From Gammaproteobacteria bacterium (lineage in GTDB: Bacteria > Pseudomonadota > Gammaproteobacteria > Xanthomonadales > Wenzhouxiangellaceae), in the NCBI GenBank assembly GCA_003560975.1, contig PWJA01000088.1, positions 1 to 57,827 on the forward strand: 57,827 nucleotides of DNA. Reading direction: 5' to 3'. Position 1 is the first letter of the stretch; each line of letters opens with the position of its first letter. The position numbers and the translations under genes were made by a program. The notes below the pieces were generated by a model. That model was not told the origin of the DNA. It saw only the letters and a program-made list of their open reading frames with translations, and searched no databases. Of this stretch, positions 19,165-28,969 are shown one piece after another.

Positions 19165-19908
19165 TCAGCCGGACTGCCAGCCGTCCGGGTCGGGCAGACT
19201 GAGGAAGGCAGCGCTCAGCTTTTCGTTCCAGAGCGCGCCCAGTTCTTTCAGGTAGGGATCGTCGCCCTCGAGCTTCAGGCGTCTTTCGATGGCGTGCTGC
19301 CCGGCCGGACACACGGCTACTTCCAGCGGGGGGCCGACCGAGAGATTGGACCGCATGGCCGCGTCCATGGACACCAGCGCGAGGCGTGCGCCCAGGTCCA
19401 GGCTGAGCTCGCCATTGGCCAGTCGCGACAGGATGGGTTTGCCGTACTTGGTCTCGCCGATCTGCAGAAACGGCTTCTGGCGCGAGGCGGCAATGTAGTT
19501 GCCCTGGGGATAAATCAGGAAAATGTCGTGCGGGCCGTTGCCGACCTGGCCACCGAGCAGAAAGGTGGCTTCCGGATTGAAGCCCGAGGCCTGATCGGCT
19601 GCCGGGGCAACGTTCTGCTGGACCTGGCGATTGATCTCGCCGACGTAGGCCGCGATCTCGTCAAGGTGTTCCAGGCTGTTGAGATTGCGGCCTGCCTGCG
19701 GGTTGCCCAGATCCCGGTTGATCTGACTGCGCACGGCCTGCGAGGTCGCCAGATTGCCCGACGACAGCAGAATCACGAGCCGATCCGACCGGGTCTGGAA
19801 AACGTGCATCTTCGAATAAACGCTGATGTCGTCGACGCTGGCGCTGGTTCGGGAATCCGAAGCCAGGACCAGGCCGGCGTTCAGGCGCAGGCCCAGGCAG
19901 TAGGTCAT
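19165..19908 (-). CDS. Anbu proteasome-like peptidase
   Basis: 247 residues. It starts MTYCLGLRLNAGLVLASDSRTS: the predicted nucleophile Thr2 follows the initiator Met directly, with D18 and K33 in the positions of the proteasome Asp17/Lys33 pair. There is no propeptide, as expected for Anbu. ATG 19908 is therefore preferred over ATG 19929. Anbu forms open helical or ring assemblies of the Ntn-hydrolase fold; peptidase activity has been hard to demonstrate. Its gene points towards the ATP-grasp/alpha-E pair instead of running with them, and no transglutaminase-like gene accompanies it. Confidence 0.92.
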   Translation of the reverse strand: MTYCLGLRLNAGLVLASDSRTSASVDDISVYSKMHVFQTRSDRLVILLSSGNLATSQAVRSQINRDLGNPQAGRNLNSLEHLDEIAAYVGEINRQVQQNVAPAADQASGFNPEATFLLGGQVGNGPHDIFLIYPQGNYIAASRQKPFLQIGETKYGKPILSRLANGELSLDLGARLALVSMDAAMRSNLSVGPPLEVAVCPAGQHAIERRLKLEGDDPYLKELGALWNEKLSAAFLSLPDPDGWQSG

Positions 19909-19945
19909 TGGCTGGCGGCTAAGCTCCATCGTCTGGAAGGCGCAA

Positions 19946-19951
19946 AGCATA
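19946..19951 (-). promoter_or_regulatory. Possible -10 element for anbu
   Basis: TATGCT on the minus strand, 37 bases upstream of the Anbu ATG, in the 119-base gap after the P-type ATPase gene. No clear -35. Confidence 0.3.
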
Positions 19952-20027
19952 GCAGACCGGACCGGCAATCGGTTCGTCGAACCCGCTGGCGCGTTCGAGG
20001 TGGCTGGCGCCCGCCAGGGGGACCCGG

Positions 20028-22700
20028 TCAGTCGGCTTTTTCGGCATCCTCCGGCGCAGGCCTGAACGGGCGTCCGTCCGGCGAGGCCCAGCCGAGATTG
20101 AGCTGGCGGGTGACCGCTTTTTCGATTTCGACCAGGGCGAAAATCAGCAAACCGAAGCCGATGACCAGCCACCAGTACTGGAGCGGAAGATCGGTGGTGC
20201 CGAACACGGCCTGGGCGGCGGGCAGATAGGTAAAGATCATCTGCATGACCACCAGCAGGCTGACGCTCAGCCAGGCCCAGCGGTTGCTGAACATGGCTTC
20301 TCGAGTCAGCGTTGGCGCCTGCCAGCGCCGGCAGTTGAACAGGTAGGTGATCTGGCCGGCGACGAGCACGTTGACGGCCATCGTGCGGGCGAGCATCTCG
20401 TCGCCGGTTTCGGCCAGGACCTGGTTGAACAGGATGAACGTGCCCGCGGTCAGGATCAGGCCGACCCAGAGAATCCGGGACACCACGAACGAGGTCAGCA
20501 GTTCCTGGTCGAGCGGCCGCGGCTGGCGGCGCATGACGTCGTTTTCCAGGGGCTCGAAGGCCAGCGACAGGGCCAGGGTCACGGCGATGGCCATGTTGAC
20601 CCACAGGATCTGAACCGGGGTGATCGGCAGGACCAGTCCGGCGAGCACGGCCAGGATGATCACCAGGGCCTGGGCGGCGTTGGTTGGCAGGACGAACAGA
20701 ATGGCCTTGCGGATGTTGTCGTAGACGCCGCGGCCCTCTTCGACGCCACTGACGATGGTGGCGAAGTTGTCGTCGGCCAGGACCATCTCGGCGGCCTGGC
20801 GCGATGCCTCGGTGCCCTTGATGCCCATGGCCACGCCGATGTCGGCCCGCTTCAGGGCCGGAGCGTCGTTGGCTCCATCGCCGGTCATGGCCACCACCTG
20901 GTCGTGGGCCTGCAGGGCCTTGACCAGGCGCAGCTTGTGCTCGGGCGTGGTCCGGGCGAAGACGTCGGTTTCCAGCACCCGGTCGTGCAGCTCTTCGTCT
21001 GTCATGCGATCGATTTCCTGGCCGCTCATGGCCTGCCCGTCTTTTTCCATCAGGCCCAGTTCGGTGGCGATGGACCGGGCCGTGGCGATGTGGTCGCCGG
21101 TGATCATCTTGACCCGGACGCCGGCGCTCTGGCAGGAACGAATGGCATCCGGCACTTCCTTGCGCGGCGGGTCGGCGAACCCGACCAGGCCAAGCAGAGT
21201 CAGTCCTTCGGGCGGGTGCTCCTCATCGAGTGATTCGACGTCGTCGTCGACGTGTTTTTCGGCCACCGCCAGCACGCGCAGCCCGTTGCCGGTCAGTTCG
21301 TTCAGGCAGTCGTCCCAGAAGTCATGATCCAGCGATTCGGACTCGCGCCCGTTGTGCTGGAAATCACAGCGGGCCAGAACCGCCTCCGGGGCCCCCTTCA
21401 TGCTGATCAGGCCCTGGCTCAGGCTGGCCATGAACTTGTGGTCCGAAGAAAACGGGATCAGCCCGGTGCGCGGACGCTGCTCGCGCAGCTCGGCGATGTC
21501 GACTTCCTGGTCTTCGGCCAGCAGCACCAGTGCACGCTCCAGCGGATCGCCGCTGTCGGCGCCCGGCTCGAAGTCGTTGCACAGCACCGAGGCGCGCAAC
21601 AGCTTGTCCCCGGCGGTGGAATCCAGCCGGTCCCGATCCGGATCGCGCATGCCCTCGACCAGGGCGATGGCGCGCGCCTTGAGTTCGTTGGCGGTCAGCG
21701 TACCGGTCTTGTCGCTGCACACGATGGTGACCGAGCCCAGGGTCTCGACCGCGGGCAGCTGGCGCACGATCGCCTGGCGCTGGGCCATCTGCTGAACCCC
21801 GATGGCCAGGGTGATGGTGATGATCGCCGGCAGGCCCTCGGGAATGGCGGCGACGGCCAGCGCGATCCCGGCCAGCAGGCCTTCTCCGAGCGGCATGCTG
21901 TGGAGAATGGCGCCCAGGGTGACCACCAGCACGGTCAGGAACAGGATGATGATGGTCAGTACCCGCGCAAAACGGTTGATCTTCTGCAGCAGCGGCGTGG
22001 TCAGGGTTTCCACGTTCTGCAGCATGTCGCTGATCCGGCCGAGCTCGGTCTGAGCGCCGGTCACGGCGACCACCCCCGTGGCCTGGCCATTGCTGGTCAT
22101 GGAGCCGGAGTAGATCATGCTGCGTCGGTCGGCCAGGTCGGTGTTTTCGTCCTGAACGTCGGGTGATTTCCCGACCGGAACCGATTCGCCGGTCAGTGCG
22201 GCCTGGTCGATACGCAGCCCGTGGGCATCGAGCAGGCGAATGTCGGCCGGCACCCGGTCGCCGGACTTGATTCGCACGACATCCCCCGGGACCAGGGATT
22301 CAGCCGGCACTTCCTGCCATTTGCCGTCGCGCCGGGCCGTGGCCTTGAGCGCGAGCATCTTGCCGATGGCTTCCATGGCCTGCTCGGCCTTGCCTTCCTG
22401 GATGAAGCCGATCAGGGCGTTGATGACGACAACGGCGAGGATGACGATCGCATCGGTCAGGTGGCCGAGCAGCAGGGCGGCCACCCCGGCGACCATGAGA
22501 ACGTAAATCAGGAGATTGTGAAACTGGATCAGGAAGCGGACGATGGCCGGTTTTTTCGGTGCTTCCGGCAGCCGGTTGGGTCCGAAGCGGTCGAGTCGCT
22601 CCTCGGCTTTTTCCTGATTCAGGCCGTCGCGACTGGTCTCCAGCGTTTCAAGCAGTTCCTGCTCGCGGAGTGCGTGCCAGGCTTTCCTGGGCTCGGGCAT
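20028..22700 (-). CDS. P-type cation-transporting ATPase (P2 type)
   Basis: 890 residues. It begins with a cation-ATPase N-terminal domain (HALREQELLETLETSRDGLNQEKAEERL), then the actuator TGES motif (AALTGESVPV), membrane motif AAIPEGLPAIITI, phosphorylation site D330 in CSDKTGTLT, and hinge MTGDGANDAPALKRADIGVAMG, ending in a six-helix C-terminal domain. PEGLP with NMAIAVTLALSLAFE in the later helices resembles Ca2+-type and related P2 pumps. The transported ion (Ca2+, Na+/K+ or Mg2+) cannot be fixed by eye. The gene stands alone between slyD (with a hairpin between) and anbu. Confidence 0.93.
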   Translation of the reverse strand: MPEPRKAWHALREQELLETLETSRDGLNQEKAEERLDRFGPNRLPEAPKKPAIVRFLIQFHNLLIYVLMVAGVAALLLGHLTDAIVILAVVVINALIGFIQEGKAEQAMEAIGKMLALKATARRDGKWQEVPAESLVPGDVVRIKSGDRVPADIRLLDAHGLRIDQAALTGESVPVGKSPDVQDENTDLADRRSMIYSGSMTSNGQATGVVAVTGAQTELGRISDMLQNVETLTTPLLQKINRFARVLTIIILFLTVLVVTLGAILHSMPLGEGLLAGIALAVAAIPEGLPAIITITLAIGVQQMAQRQAIVRQLPAVETLGSVTIVCSDKTGTLTANELKARAIALVEGMRDPDRDRLDSTAGDKLLRASVLCNDFEPGADSGDPLERALVLLAEDQEVDIAELREQRPRTGLIPFSSDHKFMASLSQGLISMKGAPEAVLARCDFQHNGRESESLDHDFWDDCLNELTGNGLRVLAVAEKHVDDDVESLDEEHPPEGLTLLGLVGFADPPRKEVPDAIRSCQSAGVRVKMITGDHIATARSIATELGLMEKDGQAMSGQEIDRMTDEELHDRVLETDVFARTTPEHKLRLVKALQAHDQVVAMTGDGANDAPALKRADIGVAMGIKGTEASRQAAEMVLADDNFATIVSGVEEGRGVYDNIRKAILFVLPTNAAQALVIILAVLAGLVLPITPVQILWVNMAIAVTLALSLAFEPLENDVMRRQPRPLDQELLTSFVVSRILWVGLILTAGTFILFNQVLAETGDEMLARTMAVNVLVAGQITYLFNCRRWQAPTLTREAMFSNRWAWLSVSLLVVMQMIFTYLPAAQAVFGTTDLPLQYWWLVIGFGLLIFALVEIEKAVTRQLNLGWASPDGRPFRPAPEDAEKAD

Positions 22701-22801
22701 GGTGACGTCGGCCTACTGTTGGATTCCCCCAATCAGGGTAAGCGAAAACGGCTGGGTCGGGAAGAGCCCGCCGGCCGAGGACGCGTTGCCCGGACAAGCC
22801 A

Positions 22802-22830
22802 ACGCCCCCTGCACGGGATGCAGGGGGCGT
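22802..22830 (-). terminator. Perfect 12-bp hairpin after slyD
   Basis: ACGCCCCCTGCA and TGCAGGGGGCGT flank a 5-base loop. On the minus strand it lies 35 bases past the slyD stop, but the following tract (TTGGCTTGT) is a poor T-run. Probable terminator or mRNA-stabilising hairpin. Confidence 0.6.
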
Positions 22831-22864
22831 GGAATCGGGGCAGGTCAGAGGGCGCGCGGCCGAA

Positions 22865-23329
22865 TCAGCCGGCGACGGCTCCTTCGGACTGCTCGGCCTC
22901 CGTGGCCTCGCGTACGTCCTTGATCTCGACCTTGAAGTTCAGGTTCTGGCCGGCGAGCATGTGGTTGCCGTCGACCTTGACCGTCTCGTCACCCACTTCG
23001 CGCACGGTCACGGTCATCGGACCGGCCGACGATTCGGCCCGGAAACTCATGCCCGGTTCGACCTTGTCGACGCCGTCGAAGGCCGAACGCGGTACATCCT
23101 GGATCAGTTCCTCGCGATACGGCCCGTAGGCGTCTTCGGGCTGGACGCTGACGGCCAGCTCGTCGCCCACGGTCTTGCCCTCCATGGCCTGCTCGAGCCC
23201 GGGAATGATGTTGCCGTGGCCGTGCAGATAGACGAGGGGTTCGCGTCCTTCCGAGGTGTCGATGATCTGTCCATCGTCACCCGTCAAGGTGTATTCGATG
23301 CTGACGACGGTGTTTTCCTTGATTTCCAT
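22865..23329 (-). CDS. slyD: SlyD-like FKBP-type peptidyl-prolyl isomerase
   Basis: 154 residues. The FKBP core (VSIEYTLTGDDGQIIDTSEGREPLVYLHGHGNIIPGLEQAMEGKTVGDEL) is interrupted by an insert-in-flap domain (about 70-130) as in SlyD. The metal-binding His-rich C-terminal tail of E. coli SlyD is absent; the protein ends with an acidic stretch, EATEAEQSEGAVAG. It probably acts as a cytosolic folding helper; a nickel-delivery role is unlikely without the tail. Confidence 0.92.
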   Translation of the reverse strand: MEIKENTVVSIEYTLTGDDGQIIDTSEGREPLVYLHGHGNIIPGLEQAMEGKTVGDELAVSVQPEDAYGPYREELIQDVPRSAFDGVDKVEPGMSFRAESSAGPMTVTVREVGDETVKVDGNHMLAGQNLNFKVEIKDVREATEAEQSEGAVAG

Positions 23330-23414
23330 TGGGTTTCCGTAGTTGCGAATTGACCCATCAGGATATCACGGCAGTCTTGCGGGGCTGTGGAAGAGCCCTG
23401 AATCCGGTGCCGGA

Positions 23415-23942
23415 TCACCGGCTTTCCGGATAGTCCCGGATGCGGGCCAGCAGGGCGTCGTGGTCGGAGCGTCGAAGCGGGTCGGGGTCGTCCACGGCTG
23501 CGACCCCGGCCAGTGCCCGGCAATAGGCCTGCGGCAACCCCAGATAGCGGGCCCCGGCCAGAACCAGATCGCGGTACCAGCAAAACGGTTTCAGATCCGG
23601 GTGAACGTGCGTGCCGGAGGCGCGATAGGTGAACGGACGCAGCTGCCGTCCGCGAAAGTGCAGCGGGAAGACGCTTCGGTCATAGCCCGTGCCCAGGCCC
23701 TCGACCGCATCGAGCGCGCCCAGGTGCGCCCGGTCGATGGCGTAGAGGGCGCCGAAGGCCACGCCCGTACGACCGGCCGTGACCAGATCGCACTTGCTCG
23801 AACCGTCGGGGCTGATTTTCTGGAAGACCACGCGCTGCCCGCTCAAGGGCACCACGCCGAGCAGCGCGGCCGACGGCACGCGTTCGCCAAGGCGCAGGGG
23901 ATGGAGATTGGAGCCGTAGGCCAGGTAGTGCAGAGTGGTCAC
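23415..23942 (-). CDS. Gamma-glutamylcyclotransferase-like protein
   Basis: 175 residues from GTG 23942. The start LHYLAYGSNLHPLRL carries the YGSNL glycine-rich motif of the GGCT fold, and DAVEGLGTGYDR contains the expected catalytic glutamate followed by GY. ATG 24071 would be the next start but it lies inside the upstream gene and puts the motif too far in; GTG 23942 has no clear ribosome site, so the start is uncertain. Family members release 5-oxoproline from gamma-glutamyl amines. It lies 58 bases after the RuBisCO-like gene on the same strand. Confidence 0.75.
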   Translation of the reverse strand: MTTLHYLAYGSNLHPLRLGERVPSAALLGVVPLSGQRVVFQKISPDGSSKCDLVTAGRTGVAFGALYAIDRAHLGALDAVEGLGTGYDRSVFPLHFRGRQLRPFTYRASGTHVHPDLKPFCWYRDLVLAGARYLGLPQAYCRALAGVAAVDDPDPLRRSDHDALLARIRDYPESR

Positions 23943-24000
23943 GAGAGGAGAGGAAGCGTTGGCGTACCGACTGCGACCGTACCAAGCCGGTCGCGTCGGT

Positions 24001-25113
24001 TCAAGCGCAGGCGGAGTCGATCCGGGCGATCGCCGCCGCGACATCGCGCCGGATGCCGGGCCCGCGCGCAATCAGGTCGCCGCCGACCAGGACGGCGCAG
24101 TCGCTGCCGTAGCGGTCGGCCGCCGCGGATGCCTGTTCCAGGGTCTTGCCGCCGCCGAAGCAGGGCAGGGTGGGCCGCAGCGGGGTCGTGGAATCGGTGA
24201 GCGCCTGGCAGGTCGCCGCGACTTCATCGCCGTGCCCGGTCTGGATGCGGCCTCCGGGCCCGGGAAATATGCTGATGTCGGCGCCGGCCAGACGCACCAG
24301 CGTGCCCAGCAGGACCGGGGTGGCGATCCCGTGGTCGCTCGGCTCGGTGAAGGTACCGGCCATGGCCGGGTGCGCCAGCCACATCAGGCCGCGCGCGCGC
24401 GCCGCGCCGGCGGCCGATTCCAGGCCCATGACCCAGGGACACAAGACCACTCCGCTCAGCCCCAGCCCGGCGACGATGTCGAGCTGGCGCTGGAGGTGAT
24501 CGCCGCTGCCGGCCACGTGCGGCAGGTACAGGCAGCGTCGGCCGGTCTCCTGGGCGGCCTGCTCGATGGCCCGCGCGCAGGCGGTGACGCGCAGGGCAAA
24601 GTCGGCCGGGTCGGCGTCGACCAGGTTCTGGTCATCCTTGACGATGTCGCCGCCGCCGCGGGCAAACTCCAGGGCCAGCGCGGCCAGCGTATCGACCGGA
24701 CTGCCGCGCGGCTTGAGCACGGTCATCAACAGGGCGCGCCCGGGCACCTCGATGATGGATCGAATCCTGCCCAGGCCGCCGATCGGTCCCGGCAGTCGCT
24801 CCAGCAGCGGCCCGGGAAGGGTCAGCCTGACCAGGCGGATGCGCGGATAAAACGAGACGTTGCCGTAGACCAGCTGCAGCAGCTGGCCGATCTGCTGGCT
24901 GGCCAGTTCCATCGGGTAGCCGATGTCGAGCTGCCAGCGCTTTTGGTCGAGCCGGGTCACGTCGAGGACGCGGCCGAGAAAGCGCTCGGCGATGGTCTCG
25001 GAGATGAGGTTCCGGGTCAGCTCCAGGCTTTGCTCCCGGGCGATGTTTTCGGCCAGCACGTCCGGGTCGCGGTCCGGTTGCGTGGCCACGTATCGGGCCG
25101 TGATCAATTGCAC
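24001..25113 (-). CDS. RuBisCO-like protein (form IV)
   Basis: 370 residues, GTG start. The N-terminal domain ([49 protein letters not shown]) and the C-terminal barrel match RuBisCO large-chain relatives. K134 in TVLKPRG aligns with RuBisCO K175, and K159 in [11 protein letters not shown] with the carbamylated K201. D161 aligns with D203, but the E204 position is Q162. AHPAMAGTF (247-255), [13 protein letters not shown], and the phosphate-site glycines CFGGGK and VGGD are present; loop-6 K334 is not evident. So it is a form IV protein, probably not CO2-fixing; such proteins act as enolases, isomerases, transcarboxylases or decarboxylases in sugar and sulfur metabolism. Substrate unknown. Confidence 0.88.
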   Translation of the reverse strand: MQLITARYVATQPDRDPDVLAENIAREQSLELTRNLISETIAERFLGRVLDVTRLDQKRWQLDIGYPMELASQQIGQLLQLVYGNVSFYPRIRLVRLTLPGPLLERLPGPIGGLGRIRSIIEVPGRALLMTVLKPRGSPVDTLAALALEFARGGGDIVKDDQNLVDADPADFALRVTACARAIEQAAQETGRRCLYLPHVAGSGDHLQRQLDIVAGLGLSGVVLCPWVMGLESAAGAARARGLMWLAHPAMAGTFTEPSDHGIATPVLLGTLVRLAGADISIFPGPGGRIQTGHGDEVAATCQALTDSTTPLRPTLPCFGGGKTLEQASAAADRYGSDCAVLVGGDLIARGPGIRRDVAAAIARIDSACA

Positions 25114-25141
25114 GGGCGAGGTCTCGGAACGAACGAAGGTC

Positions 25142-25147
25142 TACAAT
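25142..25147 (+). promoter_or_regulatory. Probable -10 element for trpS
   Basis: TACAAT 38 bases before the trpS ATG. On the minus strand the overlapping bases read TATTGT, a possible -10 for the RuBisCO-like gene. Confidence 0.35.
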
Positions 25148-25184
25148 ACCCGCTTTGGGCCATGCACCCGCAGCCGGCATCATC

Positions 25185-26195
25185 ATGAGCAGCAAGAAGC
25201 GCGTTCTGACAGGCATCACGACCACCGGAACCCCGCACCTGGGCAACTACGTCGGCGCGATCAAGCCGGCCATCGCCGCCAGCCGCGACGGTTCCACCGA
25301 GTCGTTCTATTTCCTGGCCGATTACCATGCCCTGGTCAAGTGCGAAGACCCGGAGCGGGTCCAGCGTTCGACCCTGGAAATCGCCGCGACCTGGCTGGCG
25401 CTGGGGCTGGATACCGGGCGCGCGGTGTTCTACCGCCAGTCCGATGTGCCGGAGATACCGGAACTGACCTGGTTGCTGTCCTGCGTCACCGCCAAGGGCC
25501 TGATGAACCGGGCCCATGCCTACAAGGCGGCGGTCGACGACAATCAGCTGGCCGGTGCCGATCCGGACTACGGCATCACCATGGGCCTGTTTTCCTATCC
25601 GGTTCTGATGGCCGCCGACATCCTCATGTTCAACGCCGAGCGTGTGCCGGTCGGCAAGGACCAGGTGCAGCACCTGGAAATGGCCCGCGACATCGCCCAA
25701 CGGTTCAATCATCGCTACGGCGAGCATTTCGTGCTGCCCGAAGCGGTGGTCGATGAACACGTTGCCACCTTGCCGGGCACCGACGGCCGCAAGATGTCGA
25801 AAAGCTACGACAACACGGTGTCGCTGTGGCTGCCGGAAAAGCAGCTGCGCAAGGCGATCATGAAGATCAAGACCAATTCCCAGGAACCCGGCGAACCCAA
25901 GGATCCCGACGGTGCGGCCGTCTACGCCGTGTATGCCGCATTCGCCACGCCCGATCAGCGCCGCAGCATGCGCCAGGCCTTCGCCGACGGAATTGCCTGG
26001 GGCGAGGTCAAGCAGCAGCTGTTTGAAATGATCAATGCCGAGCTGGGCGCAGCGCGCGAGCGCTACCTGGCCCTCATGGCCGACACCGACAAGGTCGAAC
26101 ACGAACTCGCCCGCGGCGCGGAGCGCGCCCGCGCGATCAGCCGCCCCTTCATCGAGCGCCTGCGCGCGGCGGTCGGCATTCGGCCGCTGGCCTGA
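25185..26195 (+). CDS. trpS: Tryptophan-tRNA ligase
   Basis: 336 residues, class I aminoacyl-tRNA synthetase. [14 protein letters not shown] is the HIGH-equivalent near residue 13-26 and [15 protein letters not shown] is the KMSKS loop. ATG 25185 matches the family N-terminus ([15 protein letters not shown]). Divergent from the RuBisCO-like gene with a 71-base gap. Confidence 0.97.
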   Translation: MSSKKRVLTGITTTGTPHLGNYVGAIKPAIAASRDGSTESFYFLADYHALVKCEDPERVQRSTLEIAATWLALGLDTGRAVFYRQSDVPEIPELTWLLSCVTAKGLMNRAHAYKAAVDDNQLAGADPDYGITMGLFSYPVLMAADILMFNAERVPVGKDQVQHLEMARDIAQRFNHRYGEHFVLPEAVVDEHVATLPGTDGRKMSKSYDNTVSLWLPEKQLRKAIMKIKTNSQEPGEPKDPDGAAVYAVYAAFATPDQRRSMRQAFADGIAWGEVKQQLFEMINAELGAARERYLALMADTDKVEHELARGAERARAISRPFIERLRAAVGIRPLA

Positions 26196-26229
26196 TTCGG
26201 CGTGATGAGCCGGCCCGGCGGGCCGGTCG

Positions 26230-27135
26230 TCAACCGGTTCCGCGGGTTCGGGTCCGGTCTTTCTGGGCGTTCTTTTCGAGAAATCCGACGATCATTCCGG
26301 CCACGTCCTTGCCGGTGGAGGTCTCGATGCCTTCCAGGCCGGGCGAGGAGTTGACTTCCATCACCACCGGGCCGTGATTGGCGCGCAGCAGATCGACCCC
26401 GGCCACGTTCAGGCCCATGATCTTTGCCGAGCGCACCGCGACCGAGCGTTCCTGCGGGGTGATCTTGACCAGGGTCGCCGAGCCGCCGCGGTGGAGGTTC
26501 GAGCGGAACTCGCCGGGCTTGGCCTGGCGCTTGATCGCGGCCACGACCTTGTCGCCGATCACGAAACAGCGGATGTCGGCGCCGCCGGCTTCCTTGATGT
26601 ATTCCTGCACCATGATCGATACGTTCAGGCCCATGAAGGCCTCGAGCACGCTTTCGGCGGCCTTGCGCGTTTCGCACAACACCACCCCGATGCCCTGTGT
26701 GCCTTCCAGCAGCTTGACCACCAGCGGCGCACCGCCGACCATTTCGATCAGGTCGCCGATGTCGCCAAGCTGGCGCGCGAATCCGGTGACCGGCAGGCCG
26801 ATGCCGCGCCGCGACAACAGCTGCAGCGATCTGAATTTGTCGCGCGAGCGGGTGACCGCGACCGACTCGTTGAGCGGGAAAGTGCCCATCATCTCGAACT
26901 GGCGCAGCACGGCCGTGCCGTAGAAGGTGATCGAGGCGCCGATGCGCGGAATGACCGCGTCGAAGGCCTCGAGCTGCTTGCCCCGGTAGTGAATGGTCGG
27001 GCGATGCGAGGCGATGTTCATGTAGCAGCCCAGGGTATCGACGACCTGGGCCTCGTGCCCGCGTTCTTCGGCCGCTTCGATCAGTCGGCGGGTCGAATAC
27101 AGCTTGCGGTTTCGCGACAAGATGGCAATGCGCAT
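26230..27135 (-). CDS. rimK: RimK: ribosomal protein S6 glutamate ligase
   Basis: 301 residues. The N-terminus [38 protein letters not shown], the [10 protein letters not shown] loop and [32 protein letters not shown] are RimK ATP-grasp signatures. RimK adds glutamate residues to the C-terminus of ribosomal protein S6 and modulates ribosome function. It is the last gene of a minus-strand operon, 26 bases after rimB, downstream of a 2-oxoacid dehydrogenase. Confidence 0.95.
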   Translation of the reverse strand: MRIAILSRNRKLYSTRRLIEAAEERGHEAQVVDTLGCYMNIASHRPTIHYRGKQLEAFDAVIPRIGASITFYGTAVLRQFEMMGTFPLNESVAVTRSRDKFRSLQLLSRRGIGLPVTGFARQLGDIGDLIEMVGGAPLVVKLLEGTQGIGVVLCETRKAAESVLEAFMGLNVSIMVQEYIKEAGGADIRCFVIGDKVVAAIKRQAKPGEFRSNLHRGGSATLVKITPQERSVAVRSAKIMGLNVAGVDLLRANHGPVVMEVNSSPGLEGIETSTGKDVAGMIVGFLEKNAQKDRTRTRGTG

Positions 27136-27161
27136 GGCTTTGGATCCTTGGATGGTAGCGG

Positions 27162-27623
27162 TCAGACGGCGGCGTCCAGACGTGGTTTGCCCTGCAGAAA
27201 GGTACGGGCCGGGTAAACCAGGGCATGGTTTTCCATGGCCTTGCGGCCGAGCAGCATGCGGTAGCGCATTCGGTTGCGGTCGGTCAGGGTCACGTCCACC
27301 ATCCAGCGCAAGTGGCCGATGATCAGGGGTGTGGAAATCGTGACCCGTTGCTCGGCCCGCCCGGAAGTGGAACGCACGCTGCGCAGGGTTTTCAGGCGAG
27401 CCTCGCAGACTCGTTCGCTGCGCGCTTCGGGATGGCCGAGGTGAACCAGAAAGCGCACCCAGTCCAGGTTCTCGCGCGTGAACGTTTCGATGGCGCTGGC
27501 GTGCAGCGCGCACGACTTCGCTCCGGTGTCGACCCGCGCCCGCAGACGTTCGATCCCCAGCTCCGGCAGCGCCACCCACTCGCAGGCGCCGATGATCATG
27601 CTGGGCGCGGTGTGCGGCGTCAT
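27162..27623 (-). CDS. rimB: RimB-like retropepsin-type protease (RimK partner)
   Basis: 153 residues. [13 protein letters not shown] (D32-T33-G34) is the retropepsin-like active-site motif of the "ATP-dependent zinc protease" family (DUF785), to which the Pseudomonas RimB protein that regulates RimK belongs. The rest (MLLGRKAME near the C-terminus) fits the family. Its ATG overlaps the E2 stop by four bases, so its translation is coupled to that of the dehydrogenase subunit. Role in controlling S6 glutamylation is by analogy. Confidence 0.85.
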   Translation of the reverse strand: MTPHTAPSMIIGACEWVALPELGIERLRARVDTGAKSCALHASAIETFTRENLDWVRFLVHLGHPEARSERVCEARLKTLRSVRSTSGRAEQRVTISTPLIIGHLRWMVDVTLTDRNRMRYRMLLGRKAMENHALVYPARTFLQGKPRLDAAV

Positions 27624-28969
27624 TCCGCGCGGGCGAGATCGTCGAGCATGGCCTTGAGGAAGCGCGCCGCCTCCCCGCCGGTGCAGACCCGATGATCGAA
27701 GGTCAGCGACAGCGGGATCATGCGGTGGACTTCCAGCCCGCCGAGCACCGGCACCACTTCATGACGCAGGGTGCCGGCGGCGACGATGGCCACGCACGGC
27801 GGAGTGATGACCGGGGTGGCGTAGCGTCCGGCAAACTTGCCGAAGTTCGACAGGATGATGGTGTAGTCCTTCAGATCCTCGGGCGGAATGGAGCGATTGG
27901 CGGCGTTTTCGCGCAGGCGATTGATGTCGGCCCTGAGCTGCTGTCGATCGAGCTGGTTGACGTTGCGCAGCGCGGCCACGAACAGCCCGTCGGCGGTGTC
28001 GACCGCCATGCCGACGTGCATGTTCTTGTGGATCATGCGCACGCCGTTGTCGCCGTCATACCAGGCGTTCAGGCCCGGTTCGGCGCGGGACCCGATCCAC
28101 AGGGCGCGGATCAGCCGGGCGGTGATGTCCTCGCCCGGCCGCCAGGCATGGATGTCGGCATCGTCCATCAAGGTGGTCGGCACGACGCTGCGATGCGACT
28201 CGCTCATCACCCGCGCCATGGTCCGGCGGGTGCCGCGCACCGGTTCCCAGTCCCCGCTGGGCGGCGCGACGGGTTCGGAGGCGCGGATCGGTGAATCGGT
28301 GCCGTCGGAGCGCGGGCTGGCAGGGGCCGGGGTGGCGGCGTTCGTGGCGGCCGACGCGGTGCCCGCTTCAGCCGCCCGGCGTACGTCGGCGGCGGTCACC
28401 ACCCCTTCGGCGCCCGTGGCCTGGACCCGGGCCAGGTCGACCCGCAGCTTGCGCGCCAGGGCGCGGACTGCCGGCGTCACCTTGACGCCGCCGACCTGGG
28501 CGGCGCGTTCGCGCAGCACCTCGTTGCCGGCCTGGACGTTGCCGACCACGGTGCCGCTGTCGCTGGCTTGTTCCGGTCGTCGTTGTTCGTCCGCGTCGCC
28601 GGCCGCGGGCGGGGATTCGGCTTCGGTTGAGCGCTCGTCATCGGCCGGCTCGGAGCCGGTTTCGGCCCCGTCGGCTCCGGATGCGGCCTGAGCATCGTCG
28701 GCGTCGGAGGTTTCCGGAGCATCGTCGGCTTCGCCGGCGACCTCGAACTCGGCCAGGGGAGCGCCGGTCTTGATGACGTCTCCGGCCTGACCGTGGAACT
28801 TGACCACCCGGCCGCTGAACGGGCTGGGCACTTCGACCACGGCCTTGGCCGTTTCCATGGACACCAGCGGCTCATCGAGGGTGACCTCGTCGCCTTCCGC
28901 AACCAGCCATTCGACGATTTCGGCGTCCGGCAAGCCCTCGCCCAGATCGGGCAGCTTGAAAACCTTCAT
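27620..28969 (-). CDS. 2-oxoacid dehydrogenase E2 (dihydrolipoyl acyltransferase)
   Basis: 449 residues. A single N-terminal lipoyl domain has K42 in [10 protein letters not shown]; an Ala/Glu/Asp-rich linker runs from about 80 to 165; a peripheral-subunit-binding domain starts near [19 protein letters not shown]; the catalytic acyltransferase domain closes the protein. The active-site motif reads DHRVCTGG at 425-432, with the histidine present but Thr where most E2s have Asp (HRxxDG). Acyl group (acetyl or branched-chain) is not determined. It overlaps E1 beta upstream and rimB downstream by four bases each. Confidence 0.93.
   Translation of the reverse strand: MKVFKLPDLGEGLPDAEIVEWLVAEGDEVTLDEPLVSMETAKAVVEVPSPFSGRVVKFHGQAGDVIKTGAPLAEFEVAGEADDAPETSDADDAQAASGADGAETGSEPADDERSTEAESPPAAGDADEQRRPEQASDSGTVVGNVQAGNEVLRERAAQVGGVKVTPAVRALARKLRVDLARVQATGAEGVVTAADVRRAAEAGTASAATNAATPAPASPRSDGTDSPIRASEPVAPPSGDWEPVRGTRRTMARVMSESHRSVVPTTLMDDADIHAWRPGEDITARLIRALWIGSRAEPGLNAWYDGDNGVRMIHKNMHVGMAVDTADGLFVAALRNVNQLDRQQLRADINRLRENAANRSIPPEDLKDYTIILSNFGKFAGRYATPVITPPCVAIVAAGTLRHEVVPVLGGLEVHRMIPLSLTFDHRVCTGGEAARFLKAMLDDLARAE

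Noticed and set aside
23943-24071. Upstream ATG extension of the cyclotransferase-like protein
   Set aside because: It would place the YGSNL motif about 50 residues from the N-terminus and overlap the RuBisCO-like gene by 71 bases.
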